NCBI GenBank assembly: GCA_964019055.1
Contig: OZ025217.1
Location: 1,255,501-1,319,500, forward strand
From: Anthopleura xanthogrammica
Lineage: Eukaryota; Cnidaria; Anthozoa; Actiniaria; Actiniidae
Reading direction: 5' to 3'
Length of the DNA stretch: 64,000 nt
In this document: positions 51,133-61,663 of the stretch, piece by piece
Layout of the letters: the number at the start of each line of letters is the position of its first letter
Position numbering within the stretch: the stretch's first letter is position 1
Program-made: the position numbers and the translations under genes
The notes under the pieces: generated by a model
Seen by the model: only the letters and a program-made list of their open reading frames with translations
The model's database searches: none
Told to the model about the DNA's origin: nothing

Positions 51133-51728
51133 CGTGGTTTTAAGGTATTTATTCTAATTTTAGATGAATCTATATCTGAAAGCATAGTCGGTCCTGATTA
51201 AATTAATCAACAAAACCAGACTTTCTGGAGATAAGCTCTAAATAGGTCAATATAGACCAGTTTCGCTTCAACGTAATGTCTTCCCATCTCATACCACGTG
51301 TCATTCGCTTTAGAACAAAGTCAGTTCTTATCTAAGAGGGTCCATTTCAATCTCATCCCCCGAGTCTGCGTTTTTCTTGGTCACAGTTTCTCGTCGATCA
51401 CCAGGAGAAATTACGCAAGTTCTGGAAACGAGATTGGGTCTATTGGGAAAAGGCGAGAAGAATTCAGCTAAGTGCGCAATAGCATGCGCGTTAAGGTGAT
51501 CAAAACACTACTTGAGCAACCTTGAAAGAAAACCACCCCGAGATTAACTATTAATCTTAAGTAACATTAACACTCAACCTAACGTTCCAAGAAAATAAAG
51601 AGATATTCTTTTGAATAAATGAGATCTAACGATCATACTGCGATTTTCGAATTCTACACATAATCTTGATGAAATGCGATACCACGAGAAGCGATGGCCG
51701 TATGATAAGACACAGGATTCTCATGGAT

Positions 51729-51864
51729 TCAGGTTAAATCTATCACTGGTGTAGAGTGAGACGATTCCTTGTCTTTTCCAGCCAAATGAAGAAGAATGCG
51801 AGCGGCGTTTCTGACAATATCTTCACCATATACAATGGTTTTATTCGGGCAAAGCTGCTTCATC
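51729..51864 (-). CDS. Orphan terminal exon of an unassigned minus-strand gene
   Basis: A pyrimidine-rich acceptor (ctttttctttgtttag) leads into 45 codons reading MKQLCPNKTIVYGEDIVRN, then ARILLHLAGKDKE and ending PVIDLT before TGA at 51729-51731. The composition looks coding. The acceptor leaves one base before the ATG codon, so it needs a phase-2 donor upstream. It sits 1.1 kb downstream of the SIX/TALE-like homeobox gene, same strand, so it may be an alternative 3' exon of it; no clean phase-2 donor was found in the preceding exon. Family not recognised. Confidence 0.4.
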
Positions 51865-52078
51865 CTAAACAAAGAAAAAGGCAAGTAGTTACTTACTCCT
51901 GTTTGACTGCTGCTGTGAGTTCGTAAATTTCTGTAACGGCATTATCGTCAAAAACATTGGGAGCTGTTGAGGAAGCTCGCTTTTAGAATTCTATTAGGAA
52001 CCTTATATGGCAATAAAGATCACGTGAGATGTGCGCTCCAATACATATCGTCACGACACGCTTACGCCAATGAAGAGC

Positions 52079-52475
52079 ACCGTATTTACTCGTTTAAGCG
52101 CCGCCCCCGATTAAGCACCGCATGAGAGCAAATATATCAAAAAGCGCCGCCCTTGGAAAAGCGCCGTATTCATTCACAACAATGCTGCGCTTGGTCGAAA
52201 CGTCATCCGACTGAATCGTTTGAGGATCAAACCGGCTAAAAATCAAGTACGGTAAAACTCAGTCTAAACCAGCCTCGGAAATATATTCTCCTAGCTGGAT
52301 TACAATGTTTTTCATTAATTCCGAAGTAGCTATTTCATTCGCTTGTTATCATCTACAAATATTATGATTTTTAGAGAACGCCGTCCCAAAATAAGCGCTA
52401 CCTCGAATAAGCGCCGCGACCAAAACACTAAAAATTTAAAGAGCGCTGCGACGGTTTATCGAGTAAATACGGTAC
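52079..52475. mobile_element. Non-autonomous DNA element with ccgtatttactcg ends
   Basis: Left end accgtatttactcg and right end cgagtaaatacggt are inverted. The interior repeats aagcgccgc-type motifs (ttaagcgccgcccc, aaaaagcgccgccctt, aataagcgccgcgac). A related-ended fragment acggtaaaactcag lies inside. Located between 51864 and 53004. Confidence 0.7.
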
Positions 52476-53003
52476 ATAGAGCAGTTTTCGTATGACTATG
52501 AAAAACGTACGGCACGGACCGCACCTTGCCGTGATCGTGTCAATGCACGCCGTGTCGTGTATGAAAATATTCGACATTCGGTGCCGTGTCCGCGCCACGC
52601 CATCAAATGTGCCGTGATTTTTAACACTCGAACGAAATTTACTCTAATGTAAAGGTACGGTCACGGTACAGAATTATTCACTTTCTTCGTCTAATAAAAA
52701 ATGTTCAGAGTGACGGTACTAATGTTATCTTGGTTATTAGCCAATCAAAGCTGTTATCTAGATTTTCCCAAGATCCTTTGTTTCTGGGTGGAAACCGCGC
52801 TCAACGAAGTTTTTCCTTACTCACCAAGAAGAAGGAAGGGTCAAGTCGGAAATCCAGCTCTGAACACATATATTTGAAGATGATTCGATGCTTCCGAATG
52901 CTGGAAATAGAAAAATGGAATATGAGGAATGGAGAGTGGACTGTTGCATAAGTTTCAAAACGTTTTCACTTTAATATCAGGATTCTGGATTCGTTTTCCT
53001 AGT

Positions 53004-56000
53004 TCATATTCTCTTGGAAGTAGCTATCATATCACCTTGCAGTGGTGTACCAAAGTTGAAATATCTTGGTAACATCGATGGGGGATTTGAATAACCTTCA
53101 CGAAACCAGGACAGCATCACGCTGGTTCTACCATTATTCATTCCGTGTGGTAGTTTCAACGGTGGGACAATGTTTACTCGGGGTTCTGCAAGCTCTGTGA
53201 ATGACGGAACAACATGTGCTTCAAGGTGCCCTCTGACTGTCTTTTGGCCATAAGTAAGCATCTGACCTTCCAAGCAAGGTGAATCATCTGTGGTACACGA
53301 TATGTCAGAAGAAATACTTTGGGCATCTTTTGTATTGTCTAAATCATCGACAAAACTGCTTTCAACGTCTTGATGTTGTTTATAACACCCAGGATCCTTT
53401 AACTTTCTTCTGGCATTAGCGAACCACGTTTTTACCTGAGGTAAAAAATTAAGCATAATTATACCAAGGTGAGATAGTCATTATAGAAGCTTTTTCCCCA
53501 GAGCATCATAAAATGTATTAATCCCTTAAATTTCTTGATGAGTATTGGTAATATCAATCTAGGAAAGCTTTTAATTTGAAAATCTATCAAAACGGAGCAG
53601 AGACCTGTTTGTCAGAAAGCCCTGATCTCTCGCACAAATCTTCCAGAACTTCCCTTCCGGGGTATGGATAGTGAAAATTGTCTTCAAGCCAACTGTTTAG
53701 GATTTGGACAGATTCTTTGGAATGTGATATCTTTCTTCTTTTCCTTGAAGGGCAGATATTTTCTGGTGGTAAATTCCTAAAAATAACAGAAAACAAAATA
53801 TAATTGTATTTCTGGAAGTTATTGTTGACACAAGCAAAGTAGCCGATTCCTCACTAGAGAAGCTTATGAGCTTATAAGTTATTTGGTCGTCAAACTGTGT
53901 ATTTTGGTCGCTATTTTTTTCTTTTTACTATCGATTCGAGATGCCATTAGAGAAAGCTAACGTCTTGAATGGTAAGTCTTTAACTTGCGATCGACTTTGG
54001 AAATCTATAGCATTAGTAAAATTCTTAGTCGTAGTGGCGACTGACCTATTCGAATTTTCAAACAAATCTGAAACACATTCAGTAAGATTACTTGTCAGAT
54101 ACGATATGTTGTGTACAACAGTTAACATCTGACATATTTAATCTCTTCTTATACAGTTCTAACTTTGAATTGTTTCTTCAAAAGCAACTTTGCTTACTTT
54201 TGTCTTATTCGGAATCTTTCCAACGATGTCAGAGTTCGATTTTTTTTCTTTTCTGCGATGCAATAATGTGCCTGATCCCAAAGATCAATCAATTCTTGGC
54301 CATCATTAAAGTTGTTTCTCTGTGATAACAAAGAACAATTAATAATTCTTAATAAATTATATTCCAAGGGCTAACTAGCTGGAAATATATATAAGATGAA
54401 TGAATGAAATGAAAAAAAAAAAAAAATGAAAATATGAATATATGTTATACAAATACAAGTGTTATACACAGTTAAAGCAGTTAACTTTAAGAGCCTTCAA
54501 GAAAAAATTGAGAAATGACATGCTAGAAAACTATTTTTTTTGAACTAGAATTGAAAAGCCCTATGGGAAATACTTAATTGTATACACATGACTGTAATGA
54601 ATACATATTACATGAAATCTTTCTTATAATGCAAGGGATAACTAATGGAAATATATATAAAATGAATACATGAAATCTTTATTATAATGCAAGGGATAAC
54701 TAATGGAAATATATATGAAATGAATACATGAAATCTTTATTATAATGCAAGGGATAACTAGCTGGAAATATGTATGAAATGAATACATGAAATCTTTATT
54801 ATAATGCAAGGGATAACTAGCTGGAAATATGTATGAAATGAATACATGAAATCTTTATTATAATGCAAGGGATAACTAGCTGGAAATATGTATGAAATGA
54901 ATACATGAAATCTTGAATATAATGCAAGGGATAACTAGCTGGAAATATGTATGAAATGAATACATGAAATCTTGAATATAATGCAAGGGATAACTAATGG
55001 AAATATGTATGAAATGAATACATGAAATCTTTATTATAATGCAAGGGATAACTAGCTGGAAATATGTATGAAATGAATACATGAAATCTTTATTATAATG
55101 CAAGGGATAACTAGCTGGAAATATGTATGAAATGAATACATGAAATCTTTATTATAATGCAAGGGATAACTAGCTGGAAATATGTATGAAATGAATACAT
55201 GAAATCTTTATTATAATGCAAGGGATAACTAATGGAAATATGTATGAAATGAATACATGAAATCTTTATTATAATGCAAGGGATAACTAGCTGGAAATAT
55301 GTATGAAATGAATACATGAAATCTTTATTATAATGCAAGGGATAACTAATGGAAATATGTATGAAATGAATACATGAAATCTTGAATATAATGCAAGGGA
55401 TAACTAATGGAAATATGTATGAAATGAATACATGAAATCTTGAATATAATGCAAGGGATAACTAATGGAAATATATATGAAATGAATACATGAAATCTTT
55501 ATTATAATGCAAGGGATAACTAATGGAAATATGTATGAAATGAATACATGAAATCTTGAATATAATGCAAGGGATAACTAATGGAAATATATATGAAATG
55601 AATACATGAAATCTTTATTATAATGCAAGGGATAACTAATGGAAATATGTATGAAATGAATACATAAAATCTTGAATATAATGCAAGGGATAACTAATGG
55701 AAATATATATGAAATGAATACATGAAATCTTAATTATAATGCAAGGGATAACTAATGGAAATATATATGAAATGAATACATGAAATCTTTATTATAATGC
55801 AAGGGATAACTAGCTGGAAATATGTATGAAATGAATACATGAATAAATGAAATGAAATGAAATGATAGTACAAATGAAATGAAATTATGAACAATATAAC
55901 TGTACTACAAATTAAAGACATGAATGAATACATGAAATAAATCGGTCATTTGATACTTGCATATTATGACATTATTATTGTCTGTATTTTAGGAAAAAAT

Positions 56001-58153
56001 TGTGCGACTTATTAAGTTTGTATTCTTTTAGAATTTCTTATCCGCCACTAACTTTAGTCGCACAAAATTTTCCTAATAGAGTATTATAGCCGTGGTCCCC
56101 TGAAATCCGCCACTAACTTTAGTCGCACAAAATTTTCCTAATAGAGTATTATAGCCGTGATCCCCTGAAATCCGCCACTAACTTTAGTCGCACAAAATTT
56201 TCCTAATAGAGTATTATAGCCGTGGTCCCCTGAAATCCGCCACTAACTTTAGTCGCACAAAATTTTCCTAATAGAGTATTATAGCCGTGGTCCCCTGAAA
56301 TCCGACACTAACTTTAGTCGCACAAAATTTTCCTAATAGAGTATTATAGCCGTGGTCCCCTGAAATCCGCCACTAACTTTAGTCGCACAAAATTTTCCTA
56401 ATAGAGTATTATAGCCGTGGTCCCCTGAAATCCGACACTAACTTTAGTCGCACAAAATTTTCCTAATAGAGTATTATAGCCGTGGTCCCCTGAAATCCGA
56501 CACTAACTTTAGTCGCACAGAATTTTCCTAATAGAGTATTATAGCCGTGGTCCCCTGAAATTCGCCACTAACTTTAGTCGCACAAAATTTTCCTAATAGA
56601 GTATTATAGCCGTGGTGCCCTGAAATCCGACACTAACTTTAGTCGCACAGAATTTTCCTAATAGAGTATTATAGCCGTGGTCCCCTGAAATCCGCCACTA
56701 ACTTTAGTCGCACAAAATTTTCCTAATAGAGTATTATAGCCGTGGTGCCCTGAAATCCGACACTAACTTTAGTCGCACAGAATTTTCCTAATAGAGTATT
56801 ATAGCCGTGGTCCCCTGAAATCCGCCACTAACTTTAGTCGCACAAAATTTTCCCAATAATAGAGTATTATAGCCGTGGTCCCCTGAAATCTGCCACTAAC
56901 TTTAGTCGCACTACTACGCGCCAAGCGTTGCAAACTATCTGAGCAGGATAACTGGCTGGTCAGTTCATTTGAGTGTTGGAATCCGATACGGAAGCAGAGT
57001 CGGAAACAGTTCAAGACGTACTGATCGTCATCGTTAGCACAATTTAAGAAAAAGGTAACCGTCGATCATAAGCTTTTAATATAAATATAAAATCACAGTT
57101 AATAGATAACAGAGATAAAATAGGTTACGTAAAGGGACATGAAGTATAAGAAGATACACGAGAACGACTTTTTTTCTTGATTGACGATAGATTGTTTCCG
57201 ATTTCAACTAAAAAAAAAGTTAAAAACTGATTGATGCCCATGAAGTAGCAAAAATAAATTATTTTCAAGTTGCAGGTCCACGTCATCCTCGCGCCTGCGT
57301 TTCTTTCTAACTTGCGTTCGAGCCAACTTTCATCTAAAGGACAATAGACTGCAATAGAAGGGATTAAGTTACTGCGATTTTCATAATTACGCGGACACCG
57401 AAGTTACGAGTGCCCTGTTGGAATCTGCTTTTTAGCTGCCGCCAGTCGAAAATATAAAAGGTACCGACTGATTATCATTGATTGATGGAAGCGAAAACGC
57501 CGTTTTGCACGTTGGTATTTGAACTTCACTGTCCGCGTAATTATGAAAATCGCAGTAATCAACAAAGTGTGAAAATCGACATTCTAAGTGGAATGCAATC
57601 GGAAACGCTTTGTCGTTGTTTCTTTGCGGCTTATTTTACGTGTAAAAAATCAAAATCGAGGGAGAAAGTTTAGATTACTCCGTTCGGATAGTGTCGGTTT
57701 TGTATTTTGTAATCATCCTTGTTAAGAAAATTTTGTGCGACTAAAGTTAGTGGCGGATTTCCTTTCCTAAAAGTATAATAGTGAATTATTTTACAATGAA
57801 TTATTTTATAATAATGAATTATTTTTCTATATATTATACAGACAAACAAGTACGCTTAAATATTTTCATAAAACAGGACTATATAATTGCATAATATGCC
57901 ATTCTATGTATTCCCCATAGTTGGGAATACATAGATATTCAATAAACAAGAAATAATTCCCCTAATGAAATGTTTTCACTCTTACCTGTATCAAAGAAAT
58001 AACCATTTCATAGTCACTTCTTTCCCATGCTCTCTCAATAGCCATTCGTACATTCTCTTCTTTCCAATTGCCTTGACTTGTTGTTGACCTTTTTGTAGAA
58101 TAAACTTCAAGTGGAGGTGATATCGATGACTGACTTTGTCGTTCACTTTTTAC
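53004..58153 (-). CDS. Homeobox factor with SIX-type domain and TALE-length homeodomain (5' end unresolved)
   Basis: Four phase-compatible exons: 58153-57986, 54319-54198, 53776-53605, 53435-53004 (stop 53004-53006). Exons A and B carry the C-terminal half of a SIX domain: WKEENVRMAIERAWERSDYE, then LIDLWDQAHYCIAEKKKNR and LERFRIRQKNLPPENI, aligning with the SIX1 stretch LQQLWLKAHYVEAEK and YRVRRKFPLPRTI. Exons C and D encode a homeodomain: KRRKISHSKESVQILNSW, then LEDNFHYPYPGREVLEDLCE and VKTWFANARRKLK. Trp to PYP spans eight residues, as in TALE proteins (IRX, MKX), versus five in SIX proteins, and helix 3 WFANARR is IRX/MKX-like. The first exon(s) were not found. It may be orthologous to the poorly understood ANHX genes (to be tested). 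A 3.7-kb intron between A and B carries both satellites. Confidence 0.85.
54590..55850 (+). repeat. Satellite A, about 21 copies of a 58-59 bp unit
   Basis: Unit begins gaaatgaatacatgaaatct, continues ttattataatgcaagggata and ends ctagctggaaatatgtat. Three variable positions alternate: tttattat/cttgaatat, ctagctgga/ctaatgga, tatgtat/tatatat. A partial unit lies at 54365-54400 outside the block. It is inside the intron between SIX-like exons A and B. Confidence 0.95.
55989..57772. mobile_element. Foldback-type element carrying satellite B at its left end
   Basis: The ends ttttaggaaaaaattgtgcg and (inverted) cgactaaagttagtggcgga ... tttcctaaaa face each other. From 56046 to 56912 a 65-bp unit (start tccgccactaactttagtcg, end gccgtggtcccctgaaa) repeats about 13 times; the right end at 57727-57768 is one inverted copy of the same terminal sequence. 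Between them lies about 800 bp of unique DNA including a nested MITE (57361-57565). No transposase was recognised. Confidence 0.7.
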
Positions 58154-58154
58154 C

Positions 58155-58156
58155 TA

Positions 58157-58189
<33 letters not shown>

Positions 58190-58290
58190 TAAGAAGAAGA
58201 AGAAGAAGAAGAAGGAAGAGGAGGAGGAGGAGGAGGAGAACAACAACAACAAGAAGAAGAAGAAAAAACAAGAAGAACAACAAGAAGAAT
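58155..58290 (+). repeat. (AAT)n plus purine-triplet tract at a splice acceptor
   Basis: About 11 AAT/TAA units (58157-58190) pass into GAA, GGA and AAC triplets to about 58290. On the minus strand this is the sequence directly upstream of the AG of SIX-like exon A (58154-58155), so it replaces the normal polypyrimidine and branch region. Confidence 0.85.
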
Positions 58291-58494
58291 AATCACAATG
58301 TGATTAATCACAACTTAGCTTAGGCCAGTAGCCCGCAAAGTTGTATCAGAAAATTTCAAAGAACCTAATAAAATGTCAATAATAATAATAATGCCTTTAT
58401 TTACACTTTATTTCACAAGATTACGGAAAGAAAAAAGTCGTAGTAAAAAGTCATAGTGTTCTTATTTGGGAAAAAGGTAGGTCTTCAGCTTAGT

Positions 58495-58728
58495 TTTACT
58501 GTCCTTCTACTCTAACCGCGGTCACCCAGAGTTCGTTGAGCAATCAGATTACGACTGAATACAAAAACAAGAACAATAGAATTCAAGTTCATACTTCTGT
58601 GCACGGTTGTTTTACATTAAACGACAATTTCTATGGCTGGATTTACTAAATAAGGATTGTGTAAAAACTCGTAATCTTATTGGTCAACGAACTCTGGGTG
58701 ACCGCGGTTAGAGTAGAAGGACAGTAAA
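58495..58728. mobile_element. MITE with 45-bp perfect terminal inverted repeats
   Basis: 58495-58539 is the exact reverse complement of 58684-58728 (tttactgtccttctactcta ...). Both ends include ccgcggtcacccagagttcg. The interior is non-coding. Confidence 0.85.
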
Positions 58729-60269
58729 TGTTGCCAGTGAAGGCTGGTTCTTGATATCTTCAGGAAGAGTGTTCCAAACCTAAGAGTTACCTCTTCTTCT
58801 AGATCTTGTGAGGTTCCACTTCTATGTTCTTTGAGGTATATATTCATCATGATGCGGTACAACTGATGAATACTAGTAGGGTTTCTTCAACAGACATCAC
58901 AACTTTAACAGCCATTCTCCTCAGACACACGCGACTGTTGCGATTTTTTCTGTCGCGACAAAGTAGGGTTTGGTAGACGTCAATCAAAGCGTTTCCATGA
59001 CAACGCAATGCCTTTGCTGCTGCACACTGGATCCAATAGGTTTTTTCGTCAGACTTCTAAAAATTTCTTGTTTATTGCCAACGAAGTTGGCTAACATAGA
59101 GGAGTTTTGAGTTTGTTATGGAAGTGCCTCATTTCTTTTGTTCTAAACACGTTTGACTGGTTTATCCTCCATACAAGGAAGTGTTCATAGTTTCGTTGTG
59201 ATTTGTGACTTTTTCGTTCGACTTCTAAAAATTATCTAAATCTTCTAAAAAAATCTCTAATTTTAAATCTCATCACTTCGTTGGCATAGTTAGATTTTCT
59301 TAAGAACAAACGCTAGGTGTAAATTCCAATACTGATAAGTATTACTTGTAAAAATATTGTATATAAACACAAACGTCATAGACCACATTCCTTTCTCCAT
59401 TGGTAAGTAAGCACTACTGCGTTTGCGTATCTTACATTTATGTTGTCTGGCATTTTAAGGTCACACGCAACACTGACGTGATCACAAAAAATATATATTT
59501 ACAGCGCGACGCGCCTTACCGTGGCCGGCCTGCCAAAGTTTCGTACAAGTACGATAAATCACTTCTTGCAAAGAATTTCCACAAGAAAAAGACTGCCTAC
59601 GAAAGTATTAAGTGTTAGCAAGCCAAAAGAGCAAAACTGGTTTTAGAAATAGAGATTTTTAAGCATTTTCTTCAAGTTCTTGCTCCGAAGTTCAAATATT
59701 TGCGGTAACAACAAAGCAAGTTCACTTTACAGATTCTCGCTTTCTGATTGGCTAACTTGTAAAAACGTTTGTTGGGTGGCTACGGTAAGGCTAGCCTCCT
59801 GCGCAGCCGCTGTGAGGCGCTTCCGGTTCCCGTCATTCCCCCACTAGCGTCTGCTCCAACTGGAACAACATTCCTTTCTATGAATTTGACCAATCAGAGA
59901 GAGCCCCACAAAAGCTTGTGGGTACGACCTTGACCTTGGCCGTCTTTCCAGCCCTAGAGAATGAACGTATGGATGACTATTATAGCAAAGTAAGCCAAGG
60001 ATTTTTGTATAAATAAGTTCAAAATTCATCAGAAAAAAGTCATAGATACCGTACTTTTAGAAACTGAATAAAGACGTTTTTGAGGGCGTTTTTGTGAATC
60101 TTTCCTACTTGATGCTATTGATTATCCTCGTCATTGAAATATTAATCTAGTATAGGAATCACGCTCGTTTAAAAGTATTAAGATTACTGAGCTACAATGC
60201 ACAAGTAAATAAACCCTACGAGCTGTCTCTCTTCTACTATTCCTCCCTAAATGTGTAATAAACAAATTA

Positions 60270-60405
60270 TTACATGTTAAGAGCCTGATATCGTTTTTAT
60301 TCACTCGTTTTCCGTATCATATCGCTCACTCGCTCGCAGACTCGCTTATTCGCGATATCATACGGGAAACTCGTGAATAAAAACGATATCAGGCTCTTAA
60401 CATGT
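60270..60405. repeat. Near-complete palindrome, 136 bp
   Basis: Arms gagcctgatatcgttttta and taaaaacgatatcaggctc are perfect, and gttttccgtatcatat / atatcatacgggaaac extend the pairing inward. The centre is ctcactcgctcgcagactcg. Non-coding. The stretch 58730-60260 otherwise shows nothing I can assign. Confidence 0.8.
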
Positions 60406-60429
60406 GATAATCATGATAATCATAAACAT

Positions 60430-60560
60430 GTGTCGTATGTGAGTAGAGTTGTTTGTTGGTTCTCTCCTGTGCTTCGAGGGTTTTTTCCGGGTTCTCCGGT
60501 TTTTCCTCCCTCCCCAAAAATCAACTTCTAAATTCCAATTGGAATGCAGTGGAGGAAGAG
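60430..60560 (+). mobile_element. SINE family A, body fragment
   Basis: Contains gtgagtagagttgtttgttg, ctccggtttttcctccctcc and aaaaatcaacttctaaattc in the order of the family. The tRNA head is missing, as expected for a truncated copy. Confidence 0.65.
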
Positions 60561-60768
60561 CCACTCTGTGGATTCCACTGTTAATCGCATTTATTTATTT
60601 ATATTTATTTTTATTTATTTATAATTTCTATTTATCAGGTGCGACTGTCAAATGTCACCCTCCCTAAATAAAGTTTATTTATTTATCTTATTTTAACAAA
60701 ATATTTCTCATTAGCACCCATCCATTGTTAATACCACCAACATGGCCGCCATGTATTTGTCATTAGAC

Positions 60769-61542
60769 TTAAGGGACGGACCATTAGATAATAGACCTCT
60801 TTACCTTCGTATGCAAATTGCCCATTTCAGACCACATGACATTCCCTTGAGAAATGTTCTTTTGTTAAAATATTCACACATGAAAGAATCAACTCCCAAG
60901 AGTGGCATCACGTGGTCTGAAATGGGCACAACAAACAACGAAGGTAAAGAGGTCTATTGATGGGGGGTTGCAGGAATTTTTGTTGCACGATATTTTTTTA
61001 AACACTAGTATGGAATGATTAATATTATTAATTAATGATTAATATTATTAATCATACTGATTGGTCAATCAAGGATGGCTTAAGGCAAAAATTTGAAGTC
61101 TAAACCGGCTGACTGAACATGTAAAATTATAATTTATGTAACTGGCTTCTTGGAACCACTCTTACCATTGAAAGAGATGATAACTACTACTATTTCAGTT
61201 TTGAAAACTGAACATTAGAGTCCGAATTCTGTTCTATTTTATTATATTCTGATGTTCAATGCAATTAAGCATTATCAGGGAACTTGGAGCGTAATTTTAT
61301 TGGAAAAAGGCGAACGTGAGGGTTTTGGGAGGGTTTCACCTCTCCCTCCGAAAAACATTGAAAATTGGGACCATCGCAAATTTCCAGTGATTTGAAAGGC
61401 ATTCTCAACATATTTATAAAGTTCGTGCCATACTTTTGACTGTACTTGCTCGATATTTTTTTCGCACAGAAGAGCGTACTCGATATTTTTGGGGGATTTA
61501 CGCAACCCCTCCCCCCATCAACTGTCTAATGGTCCGTTCCTA
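60769..61542. mobile_element. TIR element interrupted by a nested MITE
   Basis: Outer ends gggacggaccattaga and tctaatggtccgttcc are inverted. The left terminal repeat is split by a second element at 60790-60958, after which the outer repeat resumes (tgatggggggttgc, matching inverted gcaacccctccccccatca at 61502-61520). Confidence 0.75.
60790..60958. mobile_element. Nested MITE, 21-bp perfect ends
   Basis: 60790-60810 and 60938-60958 are exact reverse complements (aatagacctctttaccttcg ...), and 60820-60835 pairs with 60912-60927 (gcccatttcagaccac). The total of 169 bp is non-coding. Confidence 0.85.
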
Positions 61543-61663
61543 AGCTGTTGTTTATATTATAATTGCTAATTTGAAACACGTGATAGTTTATATGCGGTTG
61601 TGAACCATTATAATTAGGACTCCCTCCCCCCTTACGTATAAAGAGCTGAGAGACCGTCCTTTG

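Noticed and set aside
54876..55933. Repeated minus-strand frames (HTYFQLVIPCI type)
   Set aside because: The 59-bp satellite happens to be open in one frame; units differ by frame-breaking single-base changes, so no protein is maintained.
56046..56912. Regular 65-bp repeats as a possible CRISPR array
   Set aside because: There are no unique spacers: the whole unit is repeated, the host is a eukaryote and there are no cas genes. It is a satellite.
57482..57673. Plus-strand 63-codon frame inside the foldback element
   Set aside because: Crosses the right end of the nested MITE at 57361-57565; no transposase motif.
58111..58323. Plus-strand frame with Arg/Lys/Asn tracts
   Set aside because: Encoded by microsatellites upstream of SIX-like exon A on the opposite strand; no flanking coding sequence.
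60742..60960. Plus-strand 72-codon frame
   Set aside because: Made of the two inverted ends of the nested MITE.
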